Shown here: piece by piece, positions 6,165 through 14,367 of the stretch | Layout: the number at the start of each line of letters is the position of its first letter | Numbering within the stretch: position 1 is the stretch's first letter | Assembly: GCF_009866965.1 (NCBI RefSeq) | Contig: NZ_SPKJ01000038.1 | Span: 1 to 35,669 of the forward strand | Direction: 5' to 3' | DNA: 35,669 bases | Source: Propylenella binzhouense | Lineage (GTDB): Bacteria; Pseudomonadota; Alphaproteobacteria; Rhizobiales; Afifellaceae | Translations under genes and position numbers: made by a program | Notes under the pieces: model-generated | Told to the model about the DNA's origin: nothing | The model's input: only the letters and a program-made list of their open reading frames with translations | Database searches by the model: none

Positions 6165-8132
6165 ATGGACGCTGTCACAATCGGCAAAGGGGACGGGAGC
6201 GGCCCTTCCGGGCGCTCGGACGCACTGGTCGAAGCCTTGTTCCGTCCGTTCCGGATCGGCTCGCTGCGGCTCTCGAACCGGCTCGTCCATGCCCCGATGC
6301 ACTCGAATTTCGGCGATGCCGAAGGGGGCGTATCCGAGCGGCTGCTGGACTATGTCGATACCCAGTCGCGGGGCGGCGCCGGCCTCTTCTATGTCGAGCA
6401 TGCCGCAGTGGAGGCCCCGCGCGGCAACAACTCGCCGATCACGCTCAATGCCTCGCACGAGCGCTACGTGGCGGGGCTCGCCGAGCTCGCGGACGTCGTC
6501 CATGCGAACGGCGCCAAAGCGGCGGTCCAGATCGACCATGCCGGGCGCCAGTCCAATCTCCGCTCCACCCGCGGCCTGCCGCTGATCTCCTCCTCGGAGG
6601 TGCCCTGGGTGCCTTCGGGGACGGTTCCCCGGGCGATGACCGGCCAGGACATCAGGGACATGGTTCAGAAGTTCGCCGAAGCGGCCGTGCGCGTCCAGCT
6701 CGCGGGCTTCGACGCCGTGACCCTGCATGCCGGCCACGGCTATCTCCTCTCCTCCTTCCTGTCGCCGTTCACCAACAAGCGGGAGGACGAATATGGCGGG
6801 TCGATCGAAAACCGGATGCGGCTGCTCGTCGAGATCCTGGCGGCATGCCGCGAACGCGTCGGCCCCGCCTTCCCGATCATCTGCCGGCTGAACGGGGCTG
6901 ACCACCACCCGGGCGGCCTCACGAACGAGGACGTCGTGACCGTCGCGCGGCGCCTCGAGGAGGAGGGCGTCGACGCGCTCGACATGACCTCCGGTACGCG
7001 CGAATCGGGCCATTGGCAGTTTCCGACGCTCTACATGGATCCCGGGCTTCAGCTCGACGACGTCCGCGCCGTCCGCAGCGCCGTGTCGCTGCCGCTCATC
7101 GCCATCGGAAAGATCAACACGCCGGAGCTCGCGGCCTCGGTCGTCTCCAGCGGGCTGGCCGACCTCGTCGCCTTCGGCCGCGAGCTGCTCGCCGACCCGC
7201 AGATGCCGCAGAAGATCCGAAGCGGGCGGAAGAGCGAGATCCGCCCCTGCATCTACTGCAACGACTGCATGATGCAGCTGCGGTCCTTCCGCGGCGTCGC
7301 CTGCACGGTCAATCCGTCGCTCGGCCGCGGCTCCCGCCTCGCCCCGCGCGAGGCCGCCGCCGCCCGGCAGGTGACCGTGATCGGCGGCGGCCCGGCCGGC
7401 CTGACGGCGGCGATCTGGGCCAGGCAGTGCGGCCACGACGTCACGCTCTACGAACGGGAGCCGGACCTCGGCGGCAAGCTGCGGCTCTCCGCCATGCTTC
7501 CCTACCGTTCCGAGCAGCGCCGGTGGCTCGACTACATGATCGCGGAATGCGGGCGTCTCGGCGTGCAGACGATCCTCGGCGCCGATGCGGCGTCCGGCGC
7601 GCGGATCGAGGCGGGCGGCGACGTCCTGATCGTGGCGACCGGAAGCGAGGCCGCTGCGGGCAATCCGGCCGATGAGCGGACGCAGTCCGTCGAGACGGCG
7701 CTCCGCCGGTTCGAGGCGCTCGGCGAGAGCGTCCTCGTCGCGGACGGAAGCCAGCAGGGCTGCGAGCTGGCGCTGCTCCTCGCCGCCTCGGGAAGAGCCG
7801 TCACGCTCGCCGTCGGCGAGGTGGCGCCGGACTCCGAGGCCGCCGTCAGGGTGTCGCTCCTCGAGCGGCTGGGGAGCGCCCGGCTCCGCATCATCGAAGG
7901 CGCAGCGATCGCCGCTTCGGAACCGGCTTGCGAGGTGCGGACGCGCGACGGGGAGAGAATCCCGGTGGCGGCGGACACGATCATCGTTCCGCCCGCCCCG
8001 CCGGCGGTCCATGCCGTCCCGGGCGATCTCGCCGCGAAGTTCGCGGCCGTGCATGTCGTCGGCGACGCGGCCGGGACGACGCGTCTCATGGATGCGGTCT
8101 TCGCCGGCGCGGCCGCCGCGATGCGGATCTGA
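6165..8132 (+). CDS. Old-yellow-enzyme-type flavin/4Fe-4S oxidoreductase (2,4-dienoyl-CoA reductase / trimethylamine dehydrogenase family)
   Basis: The 655-residue protein has an N-terminal FMN TIM barrel (about 22-350), with VHAPMHSN near the flavin, HAGHGYLLSSFLSP (188-201) and EYGGSIENR (209-217). A cysteine cluster follows at Cys362, Cys365, Cys368 and Cys380 (C-x2-C-x2-C-x11-C). The C-terminal part holds nucleotide-binding domains opening with VTVIGGGPAGLTAA (GxGxxG, 407-412). This is the layout of 2,4-dienoyl-CoA reductase, trimethylamine dehydrogenase and bile-acid enoate reductases. No cysteine occurs before about residue 228, so the covalent cysteinyl-FMN of trimethylamine dehydrogenase cannot form. 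The start at 6165 is set by GGGGGAGG just upstream. The likely reaction is reduction of a C=C bond or a dehydrogenation; the substrate is unknown. It heads the operon. Confidence 0.88.
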   Translation: MDAVTIGKGDGSGPSGRSDALVEALFRPFRIGSLRLSNRLVHAPMHSNFGDAEGGVSERLLDYVDTQSRGGAGLFYVEHAAVEAPRGNNSPITLNASHERYVAGLAELADVVHANGAKAAVQIDHAGRQSNLRSTRGLPLISSSEVPWVPSGTVPRAMTGQDIRDMVQKFAEAAVRVQLAGFDAVTLHAGHGYLLSSFLSPFTNKREDEYGGSIENRMRLLVEILAACRERVGPAFPIICRLNGADHHPGGLTNEDVVTVARRLEEEGVDALDMTSGTRESGHWQFPTLYMDPGLQLDDVRAVRSAVSLPLIAIGKINTPELAASVVSSGLADLVAFGRELLADPQMPQKIRSGRKSEIRPCIYCNDCMMQLRSFRGVACTVNPSLGRGSRLAPREAAAARQVTVIGGGPAGLTAAIWARQCGHDVTLYEREPDLGGKLRLSAMLPYRSEQRRWLDYMIAECGRLGVQTILGADAASGARIEAGGDVLIVATGSEAAAGNPADERTQSVETALRRFEALGESVLVADGSQQGCELALLLAASGRAVTLAVGEVAPDSEAAVRVSLLERLGSARLRIIEGAAIAASEPACEVRTRDGERIPVAADTIIVPPAPPAVHAVPGDLAAKFAAVHVVGDAAGTTRLMDAVFAGAAAAMRI

Positions 8133-8138
8133 GCTGCG

Positions 8139-9374
8139 ATGGCCGGCCACGGTTCCCCTCCCGCTCCGGTCGCGATCGTCGGCGCCCTCGACACGAAGGC
8201 CGAGGAGGTCCTGCTCGTCCGCGACGAATGCAGGAAGCTCGGCCTGCCGACCCTCGTCTTCGATACCGGCATTCTCGGCGAGCCGGGATGCGCGTCCGAC
8301 ATCGGCCGCGCCGCGATCGCCGAGGCCGGCGGCACGCCGCTCGCGGCCTTGATCCGCGAGCGGCATTCCGGACGGGCGCTTGCCGTCATGAGCGCCGGCC
8401 TCGGCAAGATCCTCGGCGCGATGGCGGCCTCTTCCGAGGTCGCCGCCGTGCTCGGGATCGGCGGCTCGCGGGGGACCGTCATGGCGGCGGGGGCGATGCG
8501 CTCGCTCCCGCTCGGCATGCCGAAGATCATCGTGACCCCGTCCCTGATCGGAAATGTCCGGCAGCTCGTCGGCAGCTCCGACGTCGTGCTGGTCCCGACC
8601 GTCGCCGATCTCCTCGGCGTGAACCGGATCACTCGGCCCGTCCTGCAGCGTTCCGTAAGGATGCTGGCGGCCTGGCTCGGCTTCGAGGACCCTGCCCCGG
8701 CGCGAGGCCGGACGGTGGCGCTGACCAGCTTCGGCGTCACCACGCCCTGCGTGTCGGAGGTGCGCCGGCTGCTGCTGTCGATGGGGACGGACGTCGTGGT
8801 CTTCCCGGCGAACGGGATCGGCGGCCCGGCGATGGAACGCCTGGCCGAGCAGGGGGCCATCCAGGGGATAATCGACATCACCACGCACGAGATCGCCGAC
8901 ACGCTGTGCGGCGGGACCTGCAGGACCGATGGCCTCCGGTACGGCTTGGCGGCGCTCGGAAAGATCCCGCGGGTGATCAGCCTCGGCGCGCTCGACTTCG
9001 TGAATTTCACCACCGGAGCCGTGCCGGCGCGCTTCGCGCAGAGGCTGCTCTACGAGCATTCGTCCGCGGTCACGCTGATGCGGACCGACCGTGCCGAATC
9101 CGGAGAATGCGGCTCGATCCTGGCTTCCCGCCTCGGCGAATCCGGCGGGCGCTACGCGATCGTGATGCCGGGCAACGGCTTCTCGGAATACGACCGTCCC
9201 GGCGGCCCGTTCTGGCTGCCCGAGGCCGACCGGGCCTGCATGGACGCGATCCTGGATGCGCCGCCAGGACCCGACGGCACGGTCGTCGCGACGGACATGC
9301 ACATAAACGAGGCCGGCTTCGCTCGCCGCCTTGTCGACGAATACACGCGCCTGTCGGACGGCGTGGCGGCTTAG
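8139..9374 (+). CDS. Tm-1-like ATP-binding domain protein (UPF0261 family)
   Basis: The 411-residue protein matches the UPF0261/Tm-1-like family over its full length. It opens with VAIVGALDTKAEEVLLVRDE, continues with GLGKILGAMAASSEVAAVLGIGGSRGT, and has PKIIVTPSLIGNVRQLVGSSD, ANGIGGPAMERLAEQGAIQG and a C-terminal DMHINEAGFA segment. In plants this domain forms the N-terminal half of the tomato Tm-1 protein, where it binds ATP and a viral replicase. The bacterial role is not established. The gene starts six bases after the oxidoreductase stop with only a weak ribosome-binding site, and its partner TIM-barrel gene begins 13 bases after its stop. Family assignment is from recognised motifs; catabolic involvement is inferred from the operon. 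Confidence 0.88.
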   Translation: MAGHGSPPAPVAIVGALDTKAEEVLLVRDECRKLGLPTLVFDTGILGEPGCASDIGRAAIAEAGGTPLAALIRERHSGRALAVMSAGLGKILGAMAASSEVAAVLGIGGSRGTVMAAGAMRSLPLGMPKIIVTPSLIGNVRQLVGSSDVVLVPTVADLLGVNRITRPVLQRSVRMLAAWLGFEDPAPARGRTVALTSFGVTTPCVSEVRRLLLSMGTDVVVFPANGIGGPAMERLAEQGAIQGIIDITTHEIADTLCGGTCRTDGLRYGLAALGKIPRVISLGALDFVNFTTGAVPARFAQRLLYEHSSAVTLMRTDRAESGECGSILASRLGESGGRYAIVMPGNGFSEYDRPGGPFWLPEADRACMDAILDAPPGPDGTVVATDMHINEAGFARRLVDEYTRLSDGVAA

Positions 9375-9387
9375 AGGGGCGAGGGAA

Positions 9388-10236
9388 ATGGCACAGCGAA
9401 TAGCACGCGAGGAGATCTTCCGCCGGCTCGCCGGCGTGCGGAGCCGGGGCGAGCCGATCCTGGGAGCGGGCGCCAGCGCCGGCATCATCGCCAAATGCGC
9501 GGAGATCGGCGGCGCCGACCTGCTGATCATCTACAGCACAGGCAAGTCGCGGCTGATGGGGCTGCCGACGAGCCGGATCGGCGATTCGAACGCCATCACG
9601 CAGGCGATGCTCGACGAGATTTCGAACGTCACCAAGACGATCCCGCTGATCGCGGGGGTCGAGGCAACCGATCCGACCCGCCTGGACCTCTCCCGCCTGC
9701 TCGACCGGTTCATCGAGCACGACATTTCGGGCGTCATCAACTTCCCCACCATTCTCATGATGCCCGGCTATGCCGACAAGCGGGAGATGGTCGGACTGGG
9801 CTTCTCCCGCGAAGTCGAGATGATCCGGGTGGCCCGGTCGAAAGACCTGTTCACGCTCGCCTACGTGTTCGACGCGGAGCAGGCGAAGCGGGTGGCGGAT
9901 GCCGGCTGCGACTGCATCTGCGCGCATGTCGGGGTCACCAAGGGCGGCCTCGTCAGCGTGAAGGACGACCGCCCTTTGCGCGAGCTGGCGGCGTCGGTGC
10001 AAGGCATCATCGAGGGCGCCCGGTCGGTCGCGCCCGATATCCTGTGTCTGGCGCATGGCGGCGGGTTCTCGGCCCCCGAGGACACGCGGGCCCTCTACGA
10101 GCTCACCGACGCGGAAGGCTTCGTCGGCGCCTCCAGCATCGAGCGCATCCCGATCGAACGCGCGGTCGTCGATGTCGTGAAGGCGTTCAAGGCCGTGCCG
10201 CTCCACATGCGCGGACAGCAGGGTGCCGCGCAATGA
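9388..10236 (+). CDS. PEP-hydrolase-type TIM-barrel protein, partner of the Tm-1-like protein
   Basis: The 282-residue protein belongs to the phosphoenolpyruvate-hydrolase-like TIM-barrel family. Recognisable blocks are EPILGAGASAGIIAKCAEIGG, DLLIIYSTGKSRLMGLPTSR, NFPTILMMPG, CDCICAHVGVTKGG and LCLAHGGGFSAPEDT near the C-terminus. The family is the C-terminal half of plant Tm-1 and occurs next to or fused to UPF0261 domains. Hydrolase activity on phosphoenolpyruvate is a family annotation and should be treated cautiously. The ATG at 9388 has GAGGG just upstream; an in-frame start 57 bases earlier would overlap the preceding gene. The stop overlaps the next gene by four bases (ATGA). TIM-barrel lyases or aldolases acting on branched-sugar or keto acids are an alternative reading. 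Confidence 0.85.
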   Translation: MAQRIAREEIFRRLAGVRSRGEPILGAGASAGIIAKCAEIGGADLLIIYSTGKSRLMGLPTSRIGDSNAITQAMLDEISNVTKTIPLIAGVEATDPTRLDLSRLLDRFIEHDISGVINFPTILMMPGYADKREMVGLGFSREVEMIRVARSKDLFTLAYVFDAEQAKRVADAGCDCICAHVGVTKGGLVSVKDDRPLRELAASVQGIIEGARSVAPDILCLAHGGGFSAPEDTRALYELTDAEGFVGASSIERIPIERAVVDVVKAFKAVPLHMRGQQGAAQ

Positions 10237-11081
10237 AGGTGCTCCTGACGGGCGGGCTCGGGCGGCTCGGACGCTATGTCGCCAAGGCGCTGGAGGACAG
10301 CCACGAGATCGTGCTCTTCGATGCCGTGCCGGGCACGGATGCGCGCCACGCCGTCGTCATCGGCGACATCCGTTCCGAAGACGACGTCACGCGGGCGATC
10401 GCAGGCTGCGATGCGGTCGTCCACCTCGCCGGCATTCCGATCCTCACCCCGGAGCACCGGGCCATCTGGGACATCAACACCTCCGGCACGCTCAACGTGC
10501 TCGAATGCATGGTCGCCTCGAACGCCCGCCGGATTGTCTTCGCGAGCAGCATCTGCGCCGAAGGCTTCATCAACTCGTCCTCGCCGCTGCCGCTGCGGAG
10601 CGTGCCGGTGGACGAAAGCTATGACGGCGTTCCCGACGACATATACGGCCTGTCGAAGACCGTCGGCGAGCTGCTATGCCAGGCCTATGTGCGCAGGCAC
10701 GGCTTCACCGCGGTGTCGCTCCGGTTCGCCACCATAAGATATCCCGAGATCCCGCAATCCGTCGCACGCCTCAAGCGGCATTCGGAAGAGGACGGCGCCC
10801 GCTTCCTCTGGAACTACGTCGACGCGCGCGACGCGGCGCAGGCCACCAAGCTCGCCCTCGAATCCGATCTCGACGGCCATCACGCCTTCCATGTCGGCGC
10901 GGATGACACCTGCTCCCCGATTTCGTCGCGCGAGCTCGTCAGCCGGTTCTATCCCTACGGCAATCCGGCCTTCGAAGCGGGATTCCCCGCAACCGAGCAC
11001 GAGGCGGTGTGGTCGATCCGGGAGATCAAGAGGACGCTCGGCTATCAGCCGCGACACACGTGGAGAGCGGAGCCGCAATAA
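10233..11081 (+). CDS. NAD-dependent epimerase/dehydratase-family (extended SDR) protein
   Basis: The 282-residue protein is an extended short-chain dehydrogenase. It has the Rossmann motif TGGLGRLG (6-13), the acidic residue ending LFD (30), HLAG (64-67), a serine-rich FASSICAEG and the catalytic YGLSK (Tyr138, Lys142). It resembles sugar-nucleotide epimerases and uronate dehydrogenases; the absence of a clear nucleotide-sugar C-terminal domain and the import context make oxidation or epimerisation of a free sugar acid plausible. The ATG overlaps the preceding stop (ATGA). The binding-protein gene follows after 26 bases. The exact substrate is unknown. Confidence 0.87.
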   Translation: MKVLLTGGLGRLGRYVAKALEDSHEIVLFDAVPGTDARHAVVIGDIRSEDDVTRAIAGCDAVVHLAGIPILTPEHRAIWDINTSGTLNVLECMVASNARRIVFASSICAEGFINSSSPLPLRSVPVDESYDGVPDDIYGLSKTVGELLCQAYVRRHGFTAVSLRFATIRYPEIPQSVARLKRHSEEDGARFLWNYVDARDAAQATKLALESDLDGHHAFHVGADDTCSPISSRELVSRFYPYGNPAFEAGFPATEHEAVWSIREIKRTLGYQPRHTWRAEPQ

Positions 11082-11107
11082 CGAAGAGCGCTCGCAGGGA
11101 GGGAACC

Positions 11108-12364
11108 ATGATAACGAGACGCGACGTACTGAAGATCGGGACGGCAACGGCGGCGACGCTCGCCTGCGCCGGGCTCCCGTCCGCGCAGGAGCGGACCGAG
11201 CTCAGGGTCATCTCCCTCGCCAACTGGGACGAACGGGTGACCTCGGAAGGCCTGGTGAAGCCGATCGAGGCGGCCGCTCCCGTCCGGCTGCAGGTCGAGC
11301 GGATCCCGTTCAACCAGCTGATGCAGGCACTTGAGGTCCGTCTCGGCGCGCGCGGTCCCGATCCGGACGTCTATATCGTGGACGGTCCGCTGACGGCCTC
11401 CTATGCCTTGCGCGGCCATCTCCTCGCCCTCGACGACCTCATCGACAAGAAGGCGATCGCGCCGTCGGCGGTGGCGGCGTGCAGCTACAAGGGCAAGCAA
11501 TATTCGGCGCCGCTCGCCAACACGGCCACCGTGCTGTTCTACAACGCCGCGCTGTTCGAGAAGGCGGGCATCGAGCCGCCCTCACCCGATCCGACGAAAC
11601 GCTGGACATGGGAGCACACGAAGGAGGTCGCCAAGGCGCTCGCCGACGCCTCGTCCGGCGTCTGGGGACTGGCCTGGGACCAGTCCGAACGCCCCTACGA
11701 GATGCTCCCGCTCGGCCAGTCGCTCGGCGGCGTGGCGCTCTCCGAGGATGGCCTGACCGCGAGCGGCTACATGGACTCGGACGAATTCGTCCGCGCATGG
11801 ACCTTCATGCAGAGCTTCTACAACGAGAATCTGTCGCCGAAGGGCCTCTTCGACATCCCGGTCGTGTGGGAGCTGTTCTCGACCGGCAAGCTCGCCATGA
11901 TGATCGGCCTGACGGCCGGCCGCGACACCTTCGTGAAAGCGGGCGTCCCGTTCGGGGTCGCGCCCGCGCCCTATTTCGAGTCCGGCAAGCCCGTCAGCAC
12001 CACCGGCGGCTGGACCTTCGGCGTGAATCCGCGCACCGAGAAGCGGGAAGCCTCCGAAGCCTTCATCCGCGCCCTGATGGAACCCGCCGTCCAGGAGCAG
12101 TTCCTCAGGAGCCGGCCCTATCCGCCGTTCCTGACCGCGCTCTGGACGCGCATGAGCGACTACTATTCCGGGGACATGTGGCGGATCGTCGAATACGACT
12201 ACGCCAATACCGCTGTCGCGCGGCCCTCGACGCCCGGATACCGCGAATACGAGGAGATCCTGAGGCTTGCCCTGCGCGACATCCAGACGGGCGCGGACCC
12301 CAAGTCCACCCTGACGGCCGCAGCCCGGAAGACCGACCGGGAACTGCGGAAGTACCGCTCGTGA
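11108..12364 (+). CDS. Extracellular solute-binding protein family 1, Tat-exported
   Basis: The 418-residue product begins MITRRDVLKIGTATAATLA, a twin-arginine signal (Arg4-Arg5, with VLK) followed by a hydrophobic stretch ending near Ala26, so export in folded form is likely. The mature part is a family-1 carbohydrate-type binding protein, with DPDVYIVDGPLTASYALRG, a NTATVLFYNAALFEKAGI segment and TGGWTFGVNP. An AGGGAGGGA Shine-Dalgarno lies just before the ATG at 11108 and confirms the start. It is followed by two sugar-type permeases and later a UgpC-like ATPase, which together make a complete CUT1-type importer. Ligand: probably a carbohydrate or polyol derivative, inferred from family. 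Confidence 0.9.
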   Translation: MITRRDVLKIGTATAATLACAGLPSAQERTELRVISLANWDERVTSEGLVKPIEAAAPVRLQVERIPFNQLMQALEVRLGARGPDPDVYIVDGPLTASYALRGHLLALDDLIDKKAIAPSAVAACSYKGKQYSAPLANTATVLFYNAALFEKAGIEPPSPDPTKRWTWEHTKEVAKALADASSGVWGLAWDQSERPYEMLPLGQSLGGVALSEDGLTASGYMDSDEFVRAWTFMQSFYNENLSPKGLFDIPVVWELFSTGKLAMMIGLTAGRDTFVKAGVPFGVAPAPYFESGKPVSTTGGWTFGVNPRTEKREASEAFIRALMEPAVQEQFLRSRPYPPFLTALWTRMSDYYSGDMWRIVEYDYANTAVARPSTPGYREYEEILRLALRDIQTGADPKSTLTAAARKTDRELRKYRS

Positions 12365-12412
12365 GGAGCTGGCTGCGCACCGGCATCTACGCGCCGAACT
12401 CGTAGCGGGCCG

Positions 12413-13276
12413 ATGCAGACGAAGTGGTGGACACCTTACCTGTTCGTCTCTCTCGCGATGCTCGGCCTCTTCGTGTTCCGCTTCGCTCCGATCGGCGCGG
12501 CGCTCTGGGGAAGCCTGCAGGAGACGTCTCTCACCGGCGAGGTCCGCTTCGCCGGGCTGGAGAACTACACCTACCTGTTCTCCGATCCGACCTTCTGGAA
12601 CTCGATCCGGGTCACGCTCCTGTTCAACCTGGTGATCAACCCGCTCCAAGTTGTCTGTGCCATGGTGCTGGCGCTGATGCTCGTCCGGCCCGGACCGTTC
12701 CTGGGCGTCTTCCGGGCGAGCTTCATGGCCCCGATGACGGTGTCGATCGCCCTGACGGCCGTGATCTGGGGCATCCTGCTCGAGCCGACGCTCGGACCGG
12801 TGAACGGCTTCCTCAAGTGGCTCGGCGTGCCCCCGCAACCGTTCTTCCGGAGCGCGGACCAGGCGATCTGGTCGATCATCGGCATCGCCACCTGGAAGGG
12901 CGCCGGCTACTGGATGATCTTCCTGCTGGCAGGCCTCATCGCGATACCCCGGGACGTGCTCGAGGCCGCCGAGATCGACGGCGCCGGGTGGTGGTCGCGG
13001 CTCGTCTTCATCATCCTTCCCCTGATGAAGCGGCCGCTCGCCTTCGTGCTCGTCGCCGATACGGCCATCAACTTCCTCATGTTCGCGCCGCCCTACATCA
13101 TCACCCAGGGCGGGCCGGCGGGAACCACGCATCTCCTGATGTTCGAGGCGTACCAGTCGGCCTTCACCTATTTCGACCACGGCCGGGCGATGGCGATCTC
13201 CGTCATCGTCCTCGCGATGATCCTGCTCATCGTCGGGCTCGAACTGCGCCTGCTCCGTCCGAAGGGAGCGCACTGA
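12413..13276 (+). CDS. Sugar-type ABC permease, UgpA/MalF class
   Basis: The 287-residue protein has about six membrane segments, the first at residues 8-28, and the family coupling loop EAAEIDGAGWWSRLVFIILP (about 188-207). The GLENYTYLFSDPTFWNSIRV segment before the second helix is characteristic of the first permease of CUT1 sugar importers. It starts 48 bases after the binding-protein stop with no strong Shine-Dalgarno, and its stop lies two bases before the next start. It should form a heterodimer with the following permease. Confidence 0.92.
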   Translation: MQTKWWTPYLFVSLAMLGLFVFRFAPIGAALWGSLQETSLTGEVRFAGLENYTYLFSDPTFWNSIRVTLLFNLVINPLQVVCAMVLALMLVRPGPFLGVFRASFMAPMTVSIALTAVIWGILLEPTLGPVNGFLKWLGVPPQPFFRSADQAIWSIIGIATWKGAGYWMIFLLAGLIAIPRDVLEAAEIDGAGWWSRLVFIILPLMKRPLAFVLVADTAINFLMFAPPYIITQGGPAGTTHLLMFEAYQSAFTYFDHGRAMAISVIVLAMILLIVGLELRLLRPKGAH

Positions 13277-13278
13277 CC

Positions 13279-14118
13279 ATGCATGAGCGGCGCCGCCGAC
13301 GGCTTGCAGGCGCGGCGCGCTATGCCGCGCTCACCCTGATCTTCGTGGTGCTGATCCTGCCGCTCTACTGGTTCGTGATGTCCTCGTTCAGGCCGGTGGA
13401 GGACATATTCCGCTATGCCAACGATTTCGGGATCCGGACGCTGGTCCCGACCCGGATCACCCTCCAGAACCACATCGCCGTGTTCCGGAGCGAGTTCACC
13501 CGCGCGCTCTTCAACTCGCTCTTCGTGTGCACGACGACGGTGGCGCTCAGCGTCTTCGTCAATTCCATGGCCGGATTCGCCTTCGCCGTCTTCGAGTTCC
13601 GGTTCAAGAACGTCCTCTTCGTGCTGGTCCTGCTCTCGTTCATGATGCCGTTCGAGTCGATCGTCATCCCGCTCTACTCGATCTCCAGGGCGCTCGGCCT
13701 CGTCAACACCTATGGCGCGCTGATCCTGCCGGAGGCCGCGAACGGCCTCGTGATCTTCCTCTTCAGGCAGTTCTTTCTCGCGATTCCGCGGGACATCTAC
13801 GAGGCGGCGCGCGTCGACGGCGCATCCTGGTGGCAGATCTATCTGCGCATGACGCTGCCGCTGTCCGGCCCGACCGTCGCGGCGGCCTCCCTGCTGATCT
13901 TCATCCATCAATGGGATGCGTTCTTCTGGCCGCTGATCGCCGCCTCCTCTCCGGAACTCGTCGTCGTCCAGGTCGCGGTCGCGCGGAACATGAGCGTGGA
14001 CCAGACGAACTGGGGCGTCCTGTTCTCGTCGGCCTCGATCGCCGTGGCGGTGGCGCTCGTGCCGTTCCTGCTCCTCCAGCGCTACTATGTCCGCGTCGTC
14101 GGGCTCGGAAGGACGTGA
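13279..14118 (+). CDS. Sugar-type ABC permease, UgpE/MalG class
   Basis: The 279-residue protein has six predicted membrane segments (first about 17-37). It carries the second-permease signature EAARVDGASWWQIYLRMTLP and the MPFESIVIPLY and NTYGALILPEAANGLVIFLF stretches. The ATG at 13279 lies two bases after the previous stop, and a GAAGGGAG purine run upstream can serve as its ribosome-binding site. The gene ends one base before a possible tiny ORF at 14120 and 245 bases before the ATPase gene, an unusually wide gap for this operon. Confidence 0.92.
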   Translation: MHERRRRRLAGAARYAALTLIFVVLILPLYWFVMSSFRPVEDIFRYANDFGIRTLVPTRITLQNHIAVFRSEFTRALFNSLFVCTTTVALSVFVNSMAGFAFAVFEFRFKNVLFVLVLLSFMMPFESIVIPLYSISRALGLVNTYGALILPEAANGLVIFLFRQFFLAIPRDIYEAARVDGASWWQIYLRMTLPLSGPTVAAASLLIFIHQWDAFFWPLIAASSPELVVVQVAVARNMSVDQTNWGVLFSSASIAVAVALVPFLLLQRYYVRVVGLGRT

Positions 14119-14119
14119 G

Positions 14120-14227
14120 ATGGCGGCGCGTCGGCACAGCCCTGCCCGCATGCCACGCCGCGGCAAGGCCCGGCCGGGGCGTGCGGGGCCGGCCGCCGGC
14201 GGCCCACCCGAAGGAGACGAGGCGTGA
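14120..14227 (+). CDS. Possible 35-residue ORF in the permease-ATPase gap
   Basis: An ATG one base after the permease stop opens 35 codons and ends at a TGA (14225-14227) that overlaps the GTG of the next tiny ORF. A GGAAGGA Shine-Dalgarno (14107-14113) lies six bases before the ATG. The predicted peptide is rich in Arg, Pro, Gly and Ala with no hydrophobic segment or recognised motif, so it may be a non-functional leader that merely carries ribosomes through the gap. Its evidence is the spacing and the ribosome-binding site only. Confidence 0.25.
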   Translation: MAARRHSPARMPRRGKARPGRAGPAAGGPPEGDEA

Positions 14228-14367
14228 AGGACAGGCAAGCGATGCGAAGCGTCCGGACCCGCACGAGGCGGCGCGAAGCCCTCCGCCTCAGGCTTCACGA
14301 AGCGCATGCCGGCATGCGCTTCCTCGTCACGCCCGACCCGACCGGCGCCGGGGAGTGGCGCGCGTGA
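14224..14367 (+). CDS. Possible 47-residue Arg-rich protein translationally coupled to the ATPase gene
   Basis: A GTG at 14224 lies seven bases after a strong AAGGAG (14211-14216), opens 47 codons, and ends at a TGA (14365-14367) overlapping the ATPase GTG start. It also overlaps the stop of the preceding tiny ORF, so three reading frames are chained by stop/start overlaps. The peptide starts MKDRQAMRSVRTRTRRREAL and ends in a less basic tail with FLVTPDPTGAGEW; it is strongly basic at the N-terminus and has no membrane segment. I recognise no family. It may be a real small protein or an mRNA device that sets ATPase translation. Confidence 0.45.
   Translation: MKDRQAMRSVRTRTRRREALRLRLHEAHAGMRFLVTPDPTGAGEWRA

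Noticed and set aside
6165-8132. Annotation as trimethylamine dehydrogenase
   Set aside because: The cysteine cluster spacing is similar, but there is no N-terminal cysteine to form the covalent flavin link and the context is a sugar-type importer.
5943-9530. Minus-strand open frame of 1195 codons
   Set aside because: It lies opposite the flavin oxidoreductase and Tm-1-like genes, which have strong family motifs. Its composition is Arg/Asp/Gly/Ala-rich and it covers the divergent regulatory gap.
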